Source of the DNA: Pseudomonadota bacterium
Lineage (GTDB): Bacteria > Pseudomonadota > Gammaproteobacteria > Burkholderiales > Usitatibacteraceae
Length of the DNA: 41,062 bases
Direction: 5' to 3'
Assembly: GCA_029781595.1 (NCBI GenBank)
Contig: JAKOWJ010000106.1
Coordinates: 1-41,062 of the forward strand
In this document: positions 19,342 to 28,864 of the stretch, one piece after another
How positions within the stretch are numbered: the stretch's first letter is position 1
Layout of the letters: each line of letters opens with the position of its first letter
The notes under the pieces: generated by a model
Database searches by the model: none
What the model was told of the DNA's origin: nothing
Seen by the model: the letters and a program-made list of their open reading frames with translations, nothing else
Program-made: the position numbers and the translations under genes

Positions 19342-20330
19342 GGGTCCTCGCGGCGGTCCTGCCGGCGCTCGCGCTCGTCGCGGCGATGCCGGCACGGGCC
19401 GCCGACCCGGAACCGGGCGTCGACCCCCTCACCTGGCTGCAGCGGGCCGCCGCCGCGGCCCGCGAGACCACCTACGCCGGCACCATCGTCCACATGCAGG
19501 GCGCGCGGACGAGCACCTCGCGCATCACGCACGTGAACATCTCCGGCTCGGAGCACGAGCGCATCGAGTCCCTGGACGGCCCGCGGCGCGAGATCGTGCG
19601 CCGCGACGACCAGCTGCAGTGCTACTTCCCGGACGCGAAGACGGTCCGCTACGACCGGCGCGTCTCCGGGCGCTTCTTCCCCTCGCTGGTGGCCGGGCCC
19701 GTGGACGCGCTGCCGTCGAGCTACCGGCTTTCGCTGGGCCAGGTCGAGCGCATGGGCGGCCAGGAGTGCCAGTGGGTGCTGCTGGAGCCGAAGGACGCCC
19801 TGCGCTACGCGCAGCGGCTGTGCGCGGAGCTGGGCACGGGCCTGCTCCTGCGCGCGCAGACGCTGGGGGCCAAGGGCCAGGTGCTCGAGCAGTACGCCTT
19901 CGCCGACCTGCGCGTCGGCCGCGACGTCTCGCGCGGCGAGGTGAAGAGCACCTTCGTCGCCCAGAGCAAGTCCTGGCGCCGCGACGTGCAGGCCCCGCCG
20001 GTGCCGGCCCGGCCGGGCTCGGCCGGCTGGACGGTCGGCGCGCCCCCGCCGGGCTTCCGGCTCGTGGGCGAGATGCTGCGCACGCTGCCGCACCGCCCGG
20101 CGCCGGTGACGCAGTTCGTCCTGAGTGACGGCATCGCCGCCATGAGCGTGTTCGTGGAGGCGGCGACCGGGCCGAAGCGCACCGCCGAGGCGGTGAACCG
20201 CGACGGCGCGCTCTCCGTCTTCGTGCGTCCCGTGGGCGATCACGTGGTGACCGTGCTCGGCGAGGTGCCGCCGGCGGCCGCGCAGCAGGCGGGGCGCAGC
20301 GTCGCGAAGAGCGCCGAGGCGGCGCGCTGA
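19338..20330 (+). CDS. rseB: Periplasmic sigma-E regulator RseB/MucB
   Basis: The product has 330 residues with a Sec signal peptide (about 1-22). A MucB/RseB N-terminal lipid-sensing domain follows (about 30-190: TYAGTIVHMQGARTSTSRIT, HERIESLDGPRREIVRRDD, CYFPDAKTVRYD). The C-terminal domain (about 225-325) contains GAPPPGFRLVGEM and FVLSDGIAAMSVFVEA. It binds the periplasmic part of RseA and shields it from protease until envelope damage is sensed. The ATG is embedded in the rseA stop. No rseC/mucC gene follows; the next gene is the mucD protease. Confidence 0.93.
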   Translation: MRVLAAVLPALALVAAMPARAADPEPGVDPLTWLQRAAAAARETTYAGTIVHMQGARTSTSRITHVNISGSEHERIESLDGPRREIVRRDDQLQCYFPDAKTVRYDRRVSGRFFPSLVAGPVDALPSSYRLSLGQVERMGGQECQWVLLEPKDALRYAQRLCAELGTGLLLRAQTLGAKGQVLEQYAFADLRVGRDVSRGEVKSTFVAQSKSWRRDVQAPPVPARPGSAGWTVGAPPPGFRLVGEMLRTLPHRPAPVTQFVLSDGIAAMSVFVEAATGPKRTAEAVNRDGALSVFVRPVGDHVVTVLGEVPPAAAQQAGRSVAKSAEAAR

Positions 20331-20370
20331 GCGCCGCCCCAGACAACTTTCCTCAAGCAAGGGCAACAAC

Positions 20371-21813
20371 ATGCAGACCATGAAGGCATTCCTGCTGGGC
20401 GCGGCTCTCGCGCTCGGCGTCGCGTCCGGGGCCGCGGCCCAGTCCCAGGCGGCGCTGCCGAGCTTCGCCGACCTGGTGGAGAAGCACGGCCCGGCGGTGG
20501 TGAACATCCGCACCGAGGCGAGGCCCCAGCGCACGCAGGTCCCGGGCCTGTCGGAGGACGACCCGATGTACGACTTCTTCCGGCGCTTCATGCCGCCGGA
20601 CCAGCGCAACCCCCACGGCCGGGGCGATCGCGGCGAGCGCGGCGGGCGCGGGCCGCTGCAGCCCTTCGGCCTGGGCTCGGGCTTCGTCATCTCCGCCGAC
20701 GGCTACATCGTCACCAACGCCCACGTGATCGACAACGCCGAGGAGATCTACGTGCGCTTCACCGACAAGCGCGAGATGAAGGCCAAGGTGATCGGCGTGG
20801 ACAAGCGCTCGGACGTGGCGCTGGTGAAGGTCGACGCGAAGAACCTGCCCTTCGTGGCCCTGGGCGACTCGAACGCGCTGCGCGTGGGCGAGTGGGTGGT
20901 GGCCATCGGCTCGCCGTTCGGCTTCGCCAACTCCGTCACCGCCGGGATCCTCTCGGCCAAGAGCCGCGACCTGCCGGCCGACTCCACGAGCGCCGACGCC
21001 GTGCCCTTCCTGCAGACCGACGTGGCCGTGAACCCGGGCAACTCCGGCGGCCCGCTCTTCAACCTGAAGGGCGAGGTGGTCGGCATCAACTCGCAGATCT
21101 TCTCCCGCACGGGCAGCTACGCGGGCATCTCCTTCGCCATCCCCATCGACTACGCCGCGCACGTGATCGAGCAGCTCAAGGCCACCGGCAAGGTCACGCG
21201 CGGTCGCATCGGCGTGTCGATCACCAACGTCTCGCGCGACCTCGCGCTGTCGCTGGGGCTCGCCAAGACCGACGGCGCGGCCGTCGGCGCGGTCGAGGAG
21301 GGCTCGCCCGCGGCCAAGGCGGGCCTGGAGGCGGGCGACGTGATCCTCAAGATGGACGGCCGCGTGATCGAGAGCTCCGCGGACCTCTCGCGCAGCGTGC
21401 GCGCGGTGCAGCCCGGCCAGAGGATCGCCCTCAACGTCTGGCGCGCCGGCAAGACGCGCGACATCGTCGTGACGGTCGGCGAGTTCAAGGAGGACGACGG
21501 CACCGGCCCGGGCCGCGCCAAGAAGGAGGCGGCCAAGCCCGGCAAGCTGGGCCTGGCGGTGACGGAGGTGAACGCCGAGCAGCGCAAGGCGCTCAAGGTG
21601 CAGGGCGGGGTGGCCGTGGAGGCCGTCGACGGCCCGGCGCTCGCCGCCGGCATCCAGCCCGGCGACGTGATCCTGCGGGTGAACAACACCGACATCAAGG
21701 ACGTGAAGGGCTTCAACGAGGCGGTCGGCAAGCTGGACGCGAAGAAGCCCGTGGCGCTCCTGGTCCGCGACGAGAACGGCACGCGCTTCGCCGTTGTGCG
21801 CCCGGCCGAGTGA
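20371..21813 (+). CDS. mucD: Periplasmic serine protease MucD/DegP family
   Basis: This 480-residue HtrA-type protease has a signal peptide at about 1-23 and a trypsin-like domain with the complete triad: His118 in TNAHVI, Asp148 in RSDVALVKVD and Ser225 in NPGNSGGPLF. Two PDZ domains are at about 265-360 and 385-475 (AVEEGSPAAKAGLEAGDVIL and AGIQPGDVILRVNNTDIKDV). A Gly/Arg-rich linker at 82-95 is in the position of the DegP LA loop. It degrades misfolded envelope proteins and in Pseudomonas dampens the AlgU response. It starts 40 bases after rseB and its stop overlaps the glutaredoxin start. Confidence 0.95.
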   Translation: MQTMKAFLLGAALALGVASGAAAQSQAALPSFADLVEKHGPAVVNIRTEARPQRTQVPGLSEDDPMYDFFRRFMPPDQRNPHGRGDRGERGGRGPLQPFGLGSGFVISADGYIVTNAHVIDNAEEIYVRFTDKREMKAKVIGVDKRSDVALVKVDAKNLPFVALGDSNALRVGEWVVAIGSPFGFANSVTAGILSAKSRDLPADSTSADAVPFLQTDVAVNPGNSGGPLFNLKGEVVGINSQIFSRTGSYAGISFAIPIDYAAHVIEQLKATGKVTRGRIGVSITNVSRDLALSLGLAKTDGAAVGAVEEGSPAAKAGLEAGDVILKMDGRVIESSADLSRSVRAVQPGQRIALNVWRAGKTRDIVVTVGEFKEDDGTGPGRAKKEAAKPGKLGLAVTEVNAEQRKALKVQGGVAVEAVDGPALAAGIQPGDVILRVNNTDIKDVKGFNEAVGKLDAKKPVALLVRDENGTRFAVVRPAE

Positions 21814-22055
21814 GGCCGGCGCTCACGGTGCTGTCGCGGGAGTACTGCCACCTCTGCCACGAGATGCTCGCGCAGCTGGAGTCGCTGCGCGGGCCCCTCG
21901 GCTTCGACCTGGCGGTGGTGGACGTGGACCGCGACCCGGCCCTCGAGGCCCGGTGGGGCGACAAGGTGCCGGTGCTGCTCGCCGGCGACGAGGAGGTGTG
22001 CCACTACCACCTGGACGCCGGCGCGCTGCGGGCGCGGCTCGCCCGGATGAAGTAG
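21810..22055 (+). CDS. Small glutaredoxin-family protein (CHLC active site)
   Basis: The 81-residue thioredoxin-fold protein has a CxxC at Cys13-His-Leu-Cys16 (SREYCHLCHEM). The VDVDRDPALEARWGDKVPVL region matches the cis-Pro strand of the DUF836/glutaredoxin-like family. The GTG start overlaps the mucD stop (GTGA), so it was missed as part of a longer antisense-like frame unless overlaps are considered. No signal peptide is visible, so it acts in the cytoplasm. The pairing with mucD and lepA is common in betaproteobacteria, but its substrate is unknown. Confidence 0.88.
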   Translation: MRPALTVLSREYCHLCHEMLAQLESLRGPLGFDLAVVDVDRDPALEARWGDKVPVLLAGDEEVCHYHLDAGALRARLARMK

Positions 22056-22071
22056 AATAGCGGGCTTCGAA

Positions 22072-22096
22072 AAAGGGCACGCCCGGCGTGCCCTTT
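22072..22096 (+). terminator. Hairpin terminator after the rpoE operon
   Basis: AAAGGGCACG (22072-22081) pairs perfectly over 10 bases with CGTGCCCTTT (22087-22096) around a 5-base loop, and is followed by TGTCTT. It begins 16 bases after the glutaredoxin stop. The U-rich tail is short, so termination may be partial. Confidence 0.65.
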
Positions 22097-22105
22097 GTCT
22101 TGACG

Positions 22106-22162
22106 GAAAGCGGGGACGCTCCCCCTTTTCCGGTGACGGAAACGGGGAGCGTCCCCAGTTTC
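22106..22162. repeat. Nested palindrome in the lepA leader, REP-like
   Basis: GGGGACGCTCCCC (22112-22124) is the exact reverse complement of GGGGAGCGTCCCC (22144-22156). Inside it TTTCCG (22127-22132) pairs with CGGAAA (22137-22142) around the loop GTGA, and outside it GAAA (22106-22109) pairs with TTTC (22159-22162). The result is a nearly 57-base stem-loop ending 9 bases before the lepA start. It resembles GC-rich repetitive palindromes of betaproteobacteria, but no other full copy lies in this window. It could also act as an mRNA structure at the lepA start. Confidence 0.6.
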
Positions 22163-22171
22163 GGCCGGCCC

Positions 22172-23965
22172 ATGCAGCGCATCCGCAACTTCTCCATCAT
22201 CGCCCACATCGACCACGGCAAGTCGACGCTCGCCGATCGCCTCATCGAGCGCACCGGGGGCCTATCGTCCCGCGAGATGGAGAGCCAGGTGCTCGACTCC
22301 ATGGACCTGGAGCGCGAGCGCGGCATCACCATCAAGGCGCAGACGGCGGCGCTCACCTACCGCGCGCGCGACGGACAGGACTACCTGCTGAACATGATCG
22401 ACACCCCCGGCCACGTGGACTTCTCCTACGAGGTGAGCCGCTCGCTCTCGGCCTGCGAGGGGGCCCTGCTGGTGGTGGACGCCTCCCAGGGCGTGGAGGC
22501 GCAGACGGTCGCCAACTGCTACACGGCCATCGAGCTGGGCGTGGAGGTGGTGCCCGTCCTGAACAAGATCGACCTGCCCTCGGCCGAACCCGAGCGGGTG
22601 ATCCGCGAGATCGAGGACGTGATCGGCATCCACGCCGACGACGCCATCCGCTGCAGCGCCAAGACGGGCGAGGGCATCGACGAGGTGCTCGAGGGCATCC
22701 TCGCGAGGATCCCGGCGCCGCGCGGCGACGAGGCCGCGCCCCTGAAGGCGCTGGTGGTGGACTCCTGGTTCGACAACTACGTGGGCGTGGTGATGCTCAT
22801 CCGCGTGGTCGACGGCGTGATCCGGCCCAAGGACAAGGTCCTGCTCATGGCCACGGGCGCGGTGCACCTGGTCGAGCAGGTGGGCGTCTTCACCCCCCGC
22901 AGCGTGTCGCGCGAGAGCCTCTCGGCCGGCGAGGTGGGCTTCCTCATCGCCGGCATCAAGGAGCTGCGCGACGCCAAGGTGGGCGACACCGTCACCACGG
23001 TGGACAAGGGCGCGGCCGAGCCGCTGCCGGGCTTCAAGGAGATCAAGCCGCAGGTGTTCGCGGGCCTGTACCCGGTGGAGTCCAACCAGTACGAGGCGCT
23101 GCGCGAGGCGCTCACCAAGCTGCAGCTCAACGACTCGAGCCTTCGCTTCGAGCCCGAGACCAGCCAGGCGCTGGGCTTCGGCTTCCGCTGCGGGTTCCTG
23201 GGCCTGCTGCACATGGACATCGTCCAGGAGCGGCTCGAGCGCGAGTACGACATGGACCTCATCACCACGGCGCCCACCGTGGTCTACCAGGTGGTCCAGA
23301 AGGACGGCTCGGTCGTCGACATCGACAACCCGTCCAAGCTTCCCGACCCTTCGCGGATCGAGGAGATCCGCGAGCCGGTCATCCGCGCCACCATCCTCAT
23401 GCCCCAGGAGTACGTGGGGCCGGTGATCACGCTGTGCACCCAGAAGCGCGGCGCCCAGGTGAACATGCAGTACGTGGGCCGCCAGGTGATCCTCACCTAC
23501 GACCTGCCGCTCAACGAGGTGGTGATGGACTTCTTCGACAAGCTCAAGAGCGTCTCGCGCGGCTACGCCTCGCTCGACTACGAGTTCAAGGAGTTCCGCG
23601 GCGGCGACCTCGTGAAGCTCGACATCCTCATCAACGGCGACAAGGTGGACGCGCTCTCGCTCATCGTCCACCGCGAGAACGCGGTCTACCGCGGCCGCGA
23701 CCTCGCCACGCGCATGCGCAAGCTCATCCCGCGCCAGATGTTCGACGTGGCGGTGCAGGCCGCGATCGGCGCCAACATCATCGCCCGCGAGAACGTGGCG
23801 GCGCTGCGCAAGAACGTGCTCGCCAAGTGCTACGGCGGCGACATCACCCGCAAGAAGAAGCTCCTGGAGAAGCAGAAGGCGGGCAAGAAGCGCATGAAGC
23901 AGGTGGGCTCCGTGGAGATCCCGCAGGAGGCCTTCCTCGCGATCCTTCAGGTGGAGGACAAGTAG
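22172..23965 (+). CDS. lepA: Elongation factor 4 (LepA)
   Basis: This 597-residue translational GTPase acts on the ribosome. G1 is [10 protein letters not shown]3 is DTPGHVDF and G4 is NKIDLP. Domain II and III, the EF-G-like domain V and the LepA-specific C-terminal domain ([20 protein letters not shown] to [16 protein letters not shown]) are all present. I chose the ATG at 22172 because [19 protein letters not shown] is the normal N-terminus. The 28 upstream in-frame residues are a translation of the palindromic leader. No Shine-Dalgarno sequence is evident, so the hairpin could affect initiation. It ends directly against lepB. Confidence 0.96.
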   Translation: MQRIRNFSIIAHIDHGKSTLADRLIERTGGLSSREMESQVLDSMDLERERGITIKAQTAALTYRARDGQDYLLNMIDTPGHVDFSYEVSRSLSACEGALLVVDASQGVEAQTVANCYTAIELGVEVVPVLNKIDLPSAEPERVIREIEDVIGIHADDAIRCSAKTGEGIDEVLEGILARIPAPRGDEAAPLKALVVDSWFDNYVGVVMLIRVVDGVIRPKDKVLLMATGAVHLVEQVGVFTPRSVSRESLSAGEVGFLIAGIKELRDAKVGDTVTTVDKGAAEPLPGFKEIKPQVFAGLYPVESNQYEALREALTKLQLNDSSLRFEPETSQALGFGFRCGFLGLLHMDIVQERLEREYDMDLITTAPTVVYQVVQKDGSVVDIDNPSKLPDPSRIEEIREPVIRATILMPQEYVGPVITLCTQKRGAQVNMQYVGRQVILTYDLPLNEVVMDFFDKLKSVSRGYASLDYEFKEFRGGDLVKLDILINGDKVDALSLIVHRENAVYRGRDLATRMRKLIPRQMFDVAVQAAIGANIIARENVAALRKNVLAKCYGGDITRKKKLLEKQKAGKKRMKQVGSVEIPQEAFLAILQVEDK

Positions 23966-24940
23966 ATGCAGGGCGGACTCGACTGGGAACTCATCGCGCT
24001 GGTGGCCGGCGTCGCCTCGGCGGCGGTCATCGCCTGGGACGCGGCCCTTCGCAAGGGGCCGCGGTCGGACGCGGTCAGGGGCGTGCTGGAGATCGCCTGG
24101 CCGGTGCTCTTCATCGCCATCATGGGCGCGCTGCTCAAGTTCACCGACTTCGCGGCGGTGCTGCTGGTGGCGGCCGTGGCCACGGGCATCATCTGGCTGG
24201 TGGACGCGCGCCTGGTGGCGCCGCGCCGCGGCGAGGGCGAGGCCGAGCCCATCGTGGTGGACATGGCGCGCGCCTTCTTCCCGGTGATCGTGGTGGTCTT
24301 CCTCATCCGCTCGTTCTGGATCGAGCCCTTCAAGATCCCCTCGGGCTCGATGAAGCCCACGCTGCTGGTGGGCGACTTCATCCTGGTGAACAAGTACACG
24401 TACGGCATCCGCCTGCCGGTGCTCAACCGCAAGGTGATCGAGGTGGGCAAGGTCCACCGCGGCGACGTGGTGGTGTTCCGCTACCCCCTGGACCCCTCGC
24501 AGGACTACATCAAGCGCGTGGTGGGGCTGCCGGGCGACAAGGTGACCTACCAGGGCAAGCTCCTCACGATCAACGGCCAGGCCGTGCCCGTGCAGCCCTC
24601 GGGCTACTACACCGACGCCGAGCTCAACTTCGTGCGCCTGCCCACCTTCGCGGAGAAGCTGGGCACGACGGCGCACGCGATGATGGTGGTGCCGCCCGAG
24701 CCGGTGGTGAACCTCTCGCAGGTCAAGCAGTTTCCGTACCGGGAAAATTGCGAATACAATGACGACGGCTTCACCTGCACGGTGCCTCCCGGCCACTATT
24801 TCATGATGGGGGACAACCGGGACCAGAGCGCGGACAGCCGCTACTGGGGCTTCGTGCCGGACGAGAACATCAAGGGCCGGGCCTTCCTCGTGTGGATGAA
24901 CTTCGGCGACTTCAAGCGCATCGGCAACCGCATCGAGTAG
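23966..24940 (+). CDS. lepB: Signal peptidase I
   Basis: The 324-residue type I signal peptidase removes Sec and Tat signal peptides. Two membrane helices lie near 8-22 and 40-80, with a further one at about 104-118. Catalytic Ser128 is in IPSGSMKPTLLVGD and the general base Lys183 in DYIKRVVGLPGDKV. The box GDNRDQSADSRYWGFV is near 287-302. The ATG follows the lepA stop with no gap. Chain length is typical of the proteobacterial type with an extended N-terminal membrane region. Confidence 0.96.
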   Translation: MQGGLDWELIALVAGVASAAVIAWDAALRKGPRSDAVRGVLEIAWPVLFIAIMGALLKFTDFAAVLLVAAVATGIIWLVDARLVAPRRGEGEAEPIVVDMARAFFPVIVVVFLIRSFWIEPFKIPSGSMKPTLLVGDFILVNKYTYGIRLPVLNRKVIEVGKVHRGDVVVFRYPLDPSQDYIKRVVGLPGDKVTYQGKLLTINGQAVPVQPSGYYTDAELNFVRLPTFAEKLGTTAHAMMVVPPEPVVNLSQVKQFPYRENCEYNDDGFTCTVPPGHYFMMGDNRDQSADSRYWGFVPDENIKGRAFLVWMNFGDFKRIGNRIE

Positions 24941-24962
24941 GTCCCGCGGCTACGGAGGATCC

Positions 24963-25319
24963 ATGGACAGAAGTCAACGCGGCATCTCGCTCACCGGCGC
25001 CCTGGGCGGCATGATCGTGCTGGCCGGCGTGGCGCTGTTCGGCGCGAAGCTCCTGCCGGCCTACCTCGACTACTTCGCGGTGAAGAAGATGCTCGCGGCC
25101 ATGGAGTCGAGCGGCGAGACCAAGTCCAGCGTCAAGGAGATCCGCAACGCCTGGGCGCGCCGCAACTCCATCGAGGGCGTGGCCGCCGTGAACCCCGACG
25201 ACCTGGAGATCACCAAGGAGGGCGGCGAGGCGGTGGTGTCTGCCAACTGGTCCACCAAGGTCCACATCATCGGCAACTTCAGCGCCTGCCTGGACTTCTC
25301 GGCCACCACCGCGAAGTAG
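24963..25319 (+). CDS. DUF4845 membrane-anchored protein
   Basis: The product has 118 residues. RGISLTGALGGMIVLAGVAL at 6-25 is one N-terminal membrane helix with a type IV pilin-like prepeptide look (RG-I-S-L). The remainder, about 90 residues, is a small periplasmic domain (KLLPAYLDYFAVKKMLAAM, WSTKVHIIGNFSACLDFSAT). The family is regularly found between lepB and rnc in betaproteobacteria and has no known function. The start is set by GGAGGA 4 bases ahead of the ATG. Membrane anchoring is inferred from hydropathy. Confidence 0.88.
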   Translation: MDRSQRGISLTGALGGMIVLAGVALFGAKLLPAYLDYFAVKKMLAAMESSGETKSSVKEIRNAWARRNSIEGVAAVNPDDLEITKEGGEAVVSANWSTKVHIIGNFSACLDFSATTAK

Positions 25320-25326
25320 GTCCCCC

Positions 25327-26034
25327 GTGTCCCGGCGCGCGACCGAGCGCGACCACGCCGGCCTGCAGCGCCGCCTCGGCCACGCGTTCGCCGACGCCTC
25401 GCTCCTGCGCCGGGCCATCACCCACCGCAGCCACGGCGCCGACCACAACGAGCGCCTGGAATTCATCGGCGACAGCCTGCTCAACTGCGTGGTGGCGCTG
25501 CTGCTCTTCGAGCGCCTGCCCGGCGTGCCCGAGGGCGACCTCTCGCGGCTGCGCGCGGGGCTGGTGAACCAGGCCTCGCTCTTCGAGGTGGCGCAGGGCC
25601 TGGAGCTGGGTGAGGCGCTGCTGCTGGGCGAGGGCGAGCTCAAGAGCGGGGGCTTTCGCCGGCCCTCCATCCTCGCCGACGGCTTCGAGGCGCTGCTGGG
25701 CGCGGTGTACCTGGACGCGGGGTTCGACGCCGTGCGGCGCGTGGTGGAGTCGCTCTTCGCCGAGCGCATCGACCGCGTGCGCGAGGCCCCGCCGGGCAAG
25801 GACCCCAAGACGGCACTGCAGGAGGCGCTCCAGGGCCGGCGCCTGCCGCTGCCGCGCTACGCCGTGCTCTCCGTGGGGGGGGAAGCGCACCAGCAGGTCT
25901 TCCGCGTGCAGTGCAAGGTCGACGAGCTGGGCCTCGCGGGCACGGGGGAGGGCGCCAGCCGGCGCAGTGCGGAGCAGCAGGCGGCCGAGGCCGTGCTCGC
26001 GCAGCTGGCCGCCGGGCGGCGGGGCCCGTCGTGA
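25327..26034 (+). CDS. rnc: Ribonuclease III
   Basis: This 235-residue dsRNA endoribonuclease processes rRNA and regulates mRNAs. The signature [13 protein letters not shown] (about 39-51) carries the acidic metal ligands, and [16 protein letters not shown] provides the second acidic cluster. A dsRNA-binding domain occupies about 158-228 ([12 protein letters not shown] to [13 protein letters not shown]). The GTG start at 25327 lies 8 bases after the DUF4845 stop. The end overlaps era by four bases, the common rnc-era arrangement. Confidence 0.95.
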   Translation: MSRRATERDHAGLQRRLGHAFADASLLRRAITHRSHGADHNERLEFIGDSLLNCVVALLLFERLPGVPEGDLSRLRAGLVNQASLFEVAQGLELGEALLLGEGELKSGGFRRPSILADGFEALLGAVYLDAGFDAVRRVVESLFAERIDRVREAPPGKDPKTALQEALQGRRLPLPRYAVLSVGGEAHQQVFRVQCKVDELGLAGTGEGASRRSAEQQAAEAVLAQLAAGRRGPS

Positions 26035-26921
26035 CGGCGGGCGCGTTCCGCACGGGCACGGTGGCCATCGTCGGCCGCCCCAACGTCGGCAAGTCGACGC
26101 TGCTCAACCGCCTGGTGGGCGCGCACGTCTCCATCACCTCGCGCAAGGCGCAGACCACGCGCCACCGCATCCTGGGCATCCGCACGGAGCCTTCCGCGCA
26201 GCTCGTCTTCGTGGACACGCCCGGCTACCAGACGCGCTTCGCCAACGCGCTGAACCGCGCGATGAACCGCGCCGTGACCGGCACGCTCGCCGGCGTGGAC
26301 GCGCTGGTGCTCGTCGTCGAGGCCACGGGCTGGGACGAGCGCGACGACGCGGTGCTGGCGCTCCTGCCGCCGGGCGTGCCGGCCGTGCTGGCCCTGAACA
26401 AGGCCGACCGCGTGAAGGACCGCGCCAAGCTCGCCCGCCTGCTGGCCGACTGCGCGGCGCGCCACGCGTTCGCGGCGCTGGTGCCGGTGAGCGCGGAGAA
26501 GGGCACGCAGGTCGAGGCGCTCGTGGGCGAGCTCGCGCGCCTGCTGCCCGAGGGCGAGCCCGCCTACGAGCCCGACGCGCTCACGGACCGCTCCGAGCGG
26601 TTCCTGGCCGCCGAGCTCGTGCGCGAGAAGCTCTTCCGGCTGCTGGGCGACGAGCTGCCCTACACCACGGCCGTGCTCATCGAGAAATTCGAGCAGGAGG
26701 GCCAGCTTCGGCGCGTCGCGGCGAGCATCGTCGTCGACCGCCCCGGCCACAAGGGAATCGTCATCGGCGAGCAGGGCGCCACGCTCAAGCGCATCGGCAC
26801 CGAGGCGCGCGTGGCCATGGAGGCCCTCTTCGGCGGCAAGGTCTTCCTCGAGCTGTGGGTGAAGGTGAAGAGCGGCTGGGCGGACGACGAGGCGGTGGTG
26901 CGCCAGTGGGGCCACGGGTGA
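26031..26921 (+). CDS. era: GTPase Era
   Basis: The 296-residue Ras-like GTPase has a C-terminal KH domain and helps mature 16S rRNA. G1 is [10 protein letters not shown]2 region [12 protein letters not shown]3 DTPGYQ, G4 NKAD and G5 VSAEKG. The KH domain is at about 205-290 ([20 protein letters not shown]). The GTG start shares four bases with the rnc stop, and the normal family length supports it over longer in-frame choices. Its own stop overlaps recO. Confidence 0.96.
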   Translation: MTAGAFRTGTVAIVGRPNVGKSTLLNRLVGAHVSITSRKAQTTRHRILGIRTEPSAQLVFVDTPGYQTRFANALNRAMNRAVTGTLAGVDALVLVVEATGWDERDDAVLALLPPGVPAVLALNKADRVKDRAKLARLLADCAARHAFAALVPVSAEKGTQVEALVGELARLLPEGEPAYEPDALTDRSERFLAAELVREKLFRLLGDELPYTTAVLIEKFEQEGQLRRVAASIVVDRPGHKGIVIGEQGATLKRIGTEARVAMEALFGGKVFLELWVKVKSGWADDEAVVRQWGHG

Positions 26922-27718
26922 GCGCCGGCGCGGCCGGCGGCCCGGACCGCGGCTACGTCCTGCACGCCTACCCCTACCGCGAGACGAGCCTGCTGCTGCA
27001 GGCGTGGACGCAGGCGCACGGCCGCTTCGCGCTGGTGGCCAAGGGCGCGCGCCGGCCCCGCAGCGCCTCGCGCGGCGTGCTGGTGCCCTTCCAGCCCCTG
27101 TCGCTCACCTGGTTCGGGCGCGGCGAGGTGAAGACGCTGCGCGCCGCCGAGCCCGCCGGCCCCGCGCTGCCGCTCGCGGGCGCGGGCCTGCTCTCGGCCT
27201 TCTACCTGAACGAGCTGCTGCTCAAGCTCATCCACCGCGACGACCCGCACGAGCGCCTGTGGACCGCCTACGACGAGGCGGTGGCGGCGCTTCGCGACCT
27301 GTCGCGGCGCGCGGCCGGCGTGCCCGGGCTCGTGGCCGCGGAGCCCGGCGCGGGAGAGGCGCGCGCCATCGAGCCGGTGCTGCGCCGCTTCGAGCTGGCG
27401 ATGCTGCGCGAGCTGGGCTTCGCGGTGGAGCTGGGACGCGACGCGGCCACCGGCGCGCCGATCGACCCGGAGGGCGAGTACTGGTACGTGCTCGAGCGCG
27501 GCCCGGTGCCGGCCGAGGGGGCGGGCGAGCGGGCCGATGCAGTAAGATTGTCCGGCCTCACCCTCGCGCACCTGGACCGCGGGCGCTTCGACGACCCGCG
27601 AACGGCCGCCGAGGCGAAGAGCCTGATGCGCCTGCTCATCCACCACTGCCTCAACGGCCAGGAGCTCGCCACGCGCGCCCTGGTGCGCGACCTCCAGCGA
27701 CTGGAAGACCCCGCATGA
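26918..27718 (+). CDS. recO: DNA repair protein RecO
   Basis: The 266-residue RecFOR pathway protein loads RecA onto SSB-coated DNA. An N-terminal OB-fold spans about 1-85 ([54 protein letters not shown]). A helical C-terminal domain contains [20 protein letters not shown] and [17 protein letters not shown]. The Cys4 zinc site seen in some RecO proteins is absent. Starts and stops are coupled to era (GTGA) and pdxJ (ATGA), so it lies inside a tight translational chain. Confidence 0.93.
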   Translation: MSAGAAGGPDRGYVLHAYPYRETSLLLQAWTQAHGRFALVAKGARRPRSASRGVLVPFQPLSLTWFGRGEVKTLRAAEPAGPALPLAGAGLLSAFYLNELLLKLIHRDDPHERLWTAYDEAVAALRDLSRRAAGVPGLVAAEPGAGEARAIEPVLRRFELAMLRELGFAVELGRDAATGAPIDPEGEYWYVLERGPVPAEGAGERADAVRLSGLTLAHLDRGRFDDPRTAAEAKSLMRLLIHHCLNGQELATRALVRDLQRLEDPA

Positions 27719-28488
27719 TCGAACTCGGCGTCAACATCGACCACATCGCCACCGTGCGCCAGGCCCGGCGCACGTACGAGCCCGACCCGGTGTGGGCGGC
27801 CGTGGAGGCGCACCTGGGCGGCGCCGACGGCATCACCGTGCACCTGCGCGAGGACCGGCGCCACATCCAGGACGAGGACGTGCGGCGCCTGCGCGAGCTC
27901 ACGCACATCAAGCTCAACCTGGAGATGGCCGCCACCGAGGAGATGGTGGGCGTGGCGCTGCGCGTGCAGCCGGAGATGGCCATGCTCGTGCCCGAGGGGC
28001 GCCAGGAGGTGACCACGGAGGGGGGGCTGGACATCGCCGGGCAGGAGGCGCGCATCCGCGAGGTGGTGGCGCGCCTGGCCGGCGCCGGCATCGTGACGAG
28101 CGTCTTCATCGTCGCCGAGCCGCGGCAGGTGGAGGCGGCCGCCCGCGTGGGCGCGCGCGTGTGCGAGATCCACACCGGCCCCTACGCCCACGCGTTCCAC
28201 TCGCGCGGGCGGGACCCGGAGAGCGAGCCCGTGGTGGCCGAGCTCGCGCGCATCCGCGCGGCGGGCGAGGCCATCCGCGCGCTGGGCATGCGCTTCAACG
28301 CCGGCCACGCGCTCAACTACTTCAACGTCGAGCCCGTGGCGGCCCTGCCGGGCGTGCGCGAGCTGCACATCGGCCACGCCATCGTGAGCCGCGCCGTGTT
28401 CGTGGGCATGCGCGAGGCCGTGCGCGAGATGAAGGCGCTCATGGCCGCTGCCGCCTCGCACGCGCTGCTGAAGGGGGCGGGGCGGTGA
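27715..28488 (+). CDS. pdxJ: Pyridoxine 5'-phosphate synthase
   Basis: This 257-residue TIM-barrel enzyme forms pyridoxine 5'-phosphate in the DXP-dependent vitamin B6 pathway. The opening [19 protein letters not shown] and the box [20 protein letters not shown] are hallmarks. [28 protein letters not shown] and IHTGPYA follow, and the C-terminal [15 protein letters not shown] closes the phosphate site. The ATG overlaps the recO stop and the stop overlaps acpS. Confidence 0.96.
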   Translation: MIELGVNIDHIATVRQARRTYEPDPVWAAVEAHLGGADGITVHLREDRRHIQDEDVRRLRELTHIKLNLEMAATEEMVGVALRVQPEMAMLVPEGRQEVTTEGGLDIAGQEARIREVVARLAGAGIVTSVFIVAEPRQVEAAARVGARVCEIHTGPYAHAFHSRGRDPESEPVVAELARIRAAGEAIRALGMRFNAGHALNYFNVEPVAALPGVRELHIGHAIVSRAVFVGMREAVREMKALMAAAASHALLKGAGR

Positions 28489-28862
28489 TCGTGGGCGTGG
28501 GCACCGACGTGGTGGAGATCGCGCGCGTGGCGAGCGCCCTGGAGCGCTGGGGCGAGCGCTTCGTCGAGCGCATCCTCACGCCGGAGGAGCGCGTGCGCTA
28601 CGCCGCCACGCGCCTGAAGGCGAGCCACCTCGCCAAGCGCTTCGCGGCCAAGGAGGCCTTCTCCAAGGCGATCGGCACCGGCATCCGCTCGCCGTTCGCC
28701 TGGCACGCGGTGGCCGTGGGCCGAGACGGCCGCGGCAAGCCGGGCCTGGTGCCCAGCCAGGCGATGGCGCGCCACCTCGACGGCCTGGGCGTGAAGTCCT
28801 CGCACCTTTCGCTCACGGACGATGCCGGCCTCGCCATGGCCTTCGTCGTGCTGGAGGGCTGA
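28485..28862 (+). CDS. acpS: Holo-[acyl-carrier-protein] synthase
   Basis: This 125-residue phosphopantetheinyl transferase activates acyl carrier protein. The N-terminal [12 protein letters not shown] contains the Mg-binding Asp, and [17 protein letters not shown] contains the Glu ligand and catalytic Lys. [17 protein letters not shown] is the C-terminal strand. It uses a GTG start inside the pdxJ stop. A pdxJ-acpS pair is common in proteobacteria. Confidence 0.94.
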   Translation: MIVGVGTDVVEIARVASALERWGERFVERILTPEERVRYAATRLKASHLAKRFAAKEAFSKAIGTGIRSPFAWHAVAVGRDGRGKPGLVPSQAMARHLDGLGVKSSHLSLTDDAGLAMAFVVLEG

Positions 28863-28864
28863 GC

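Noticed and set aside
22088-22171. N-terminal extension of LepA by 28 residues
   Set aside because: It only translates the terminator tail and palindrome; the internal ATG gives the standard LepA N-terminus.
22262-24796. 844-codon minus-strand open frame antisense to lepA and lepB
   Set aside because: It is His/Arg/Leu-rich without any family motif, and lepA and lepB are certain on the other strand.
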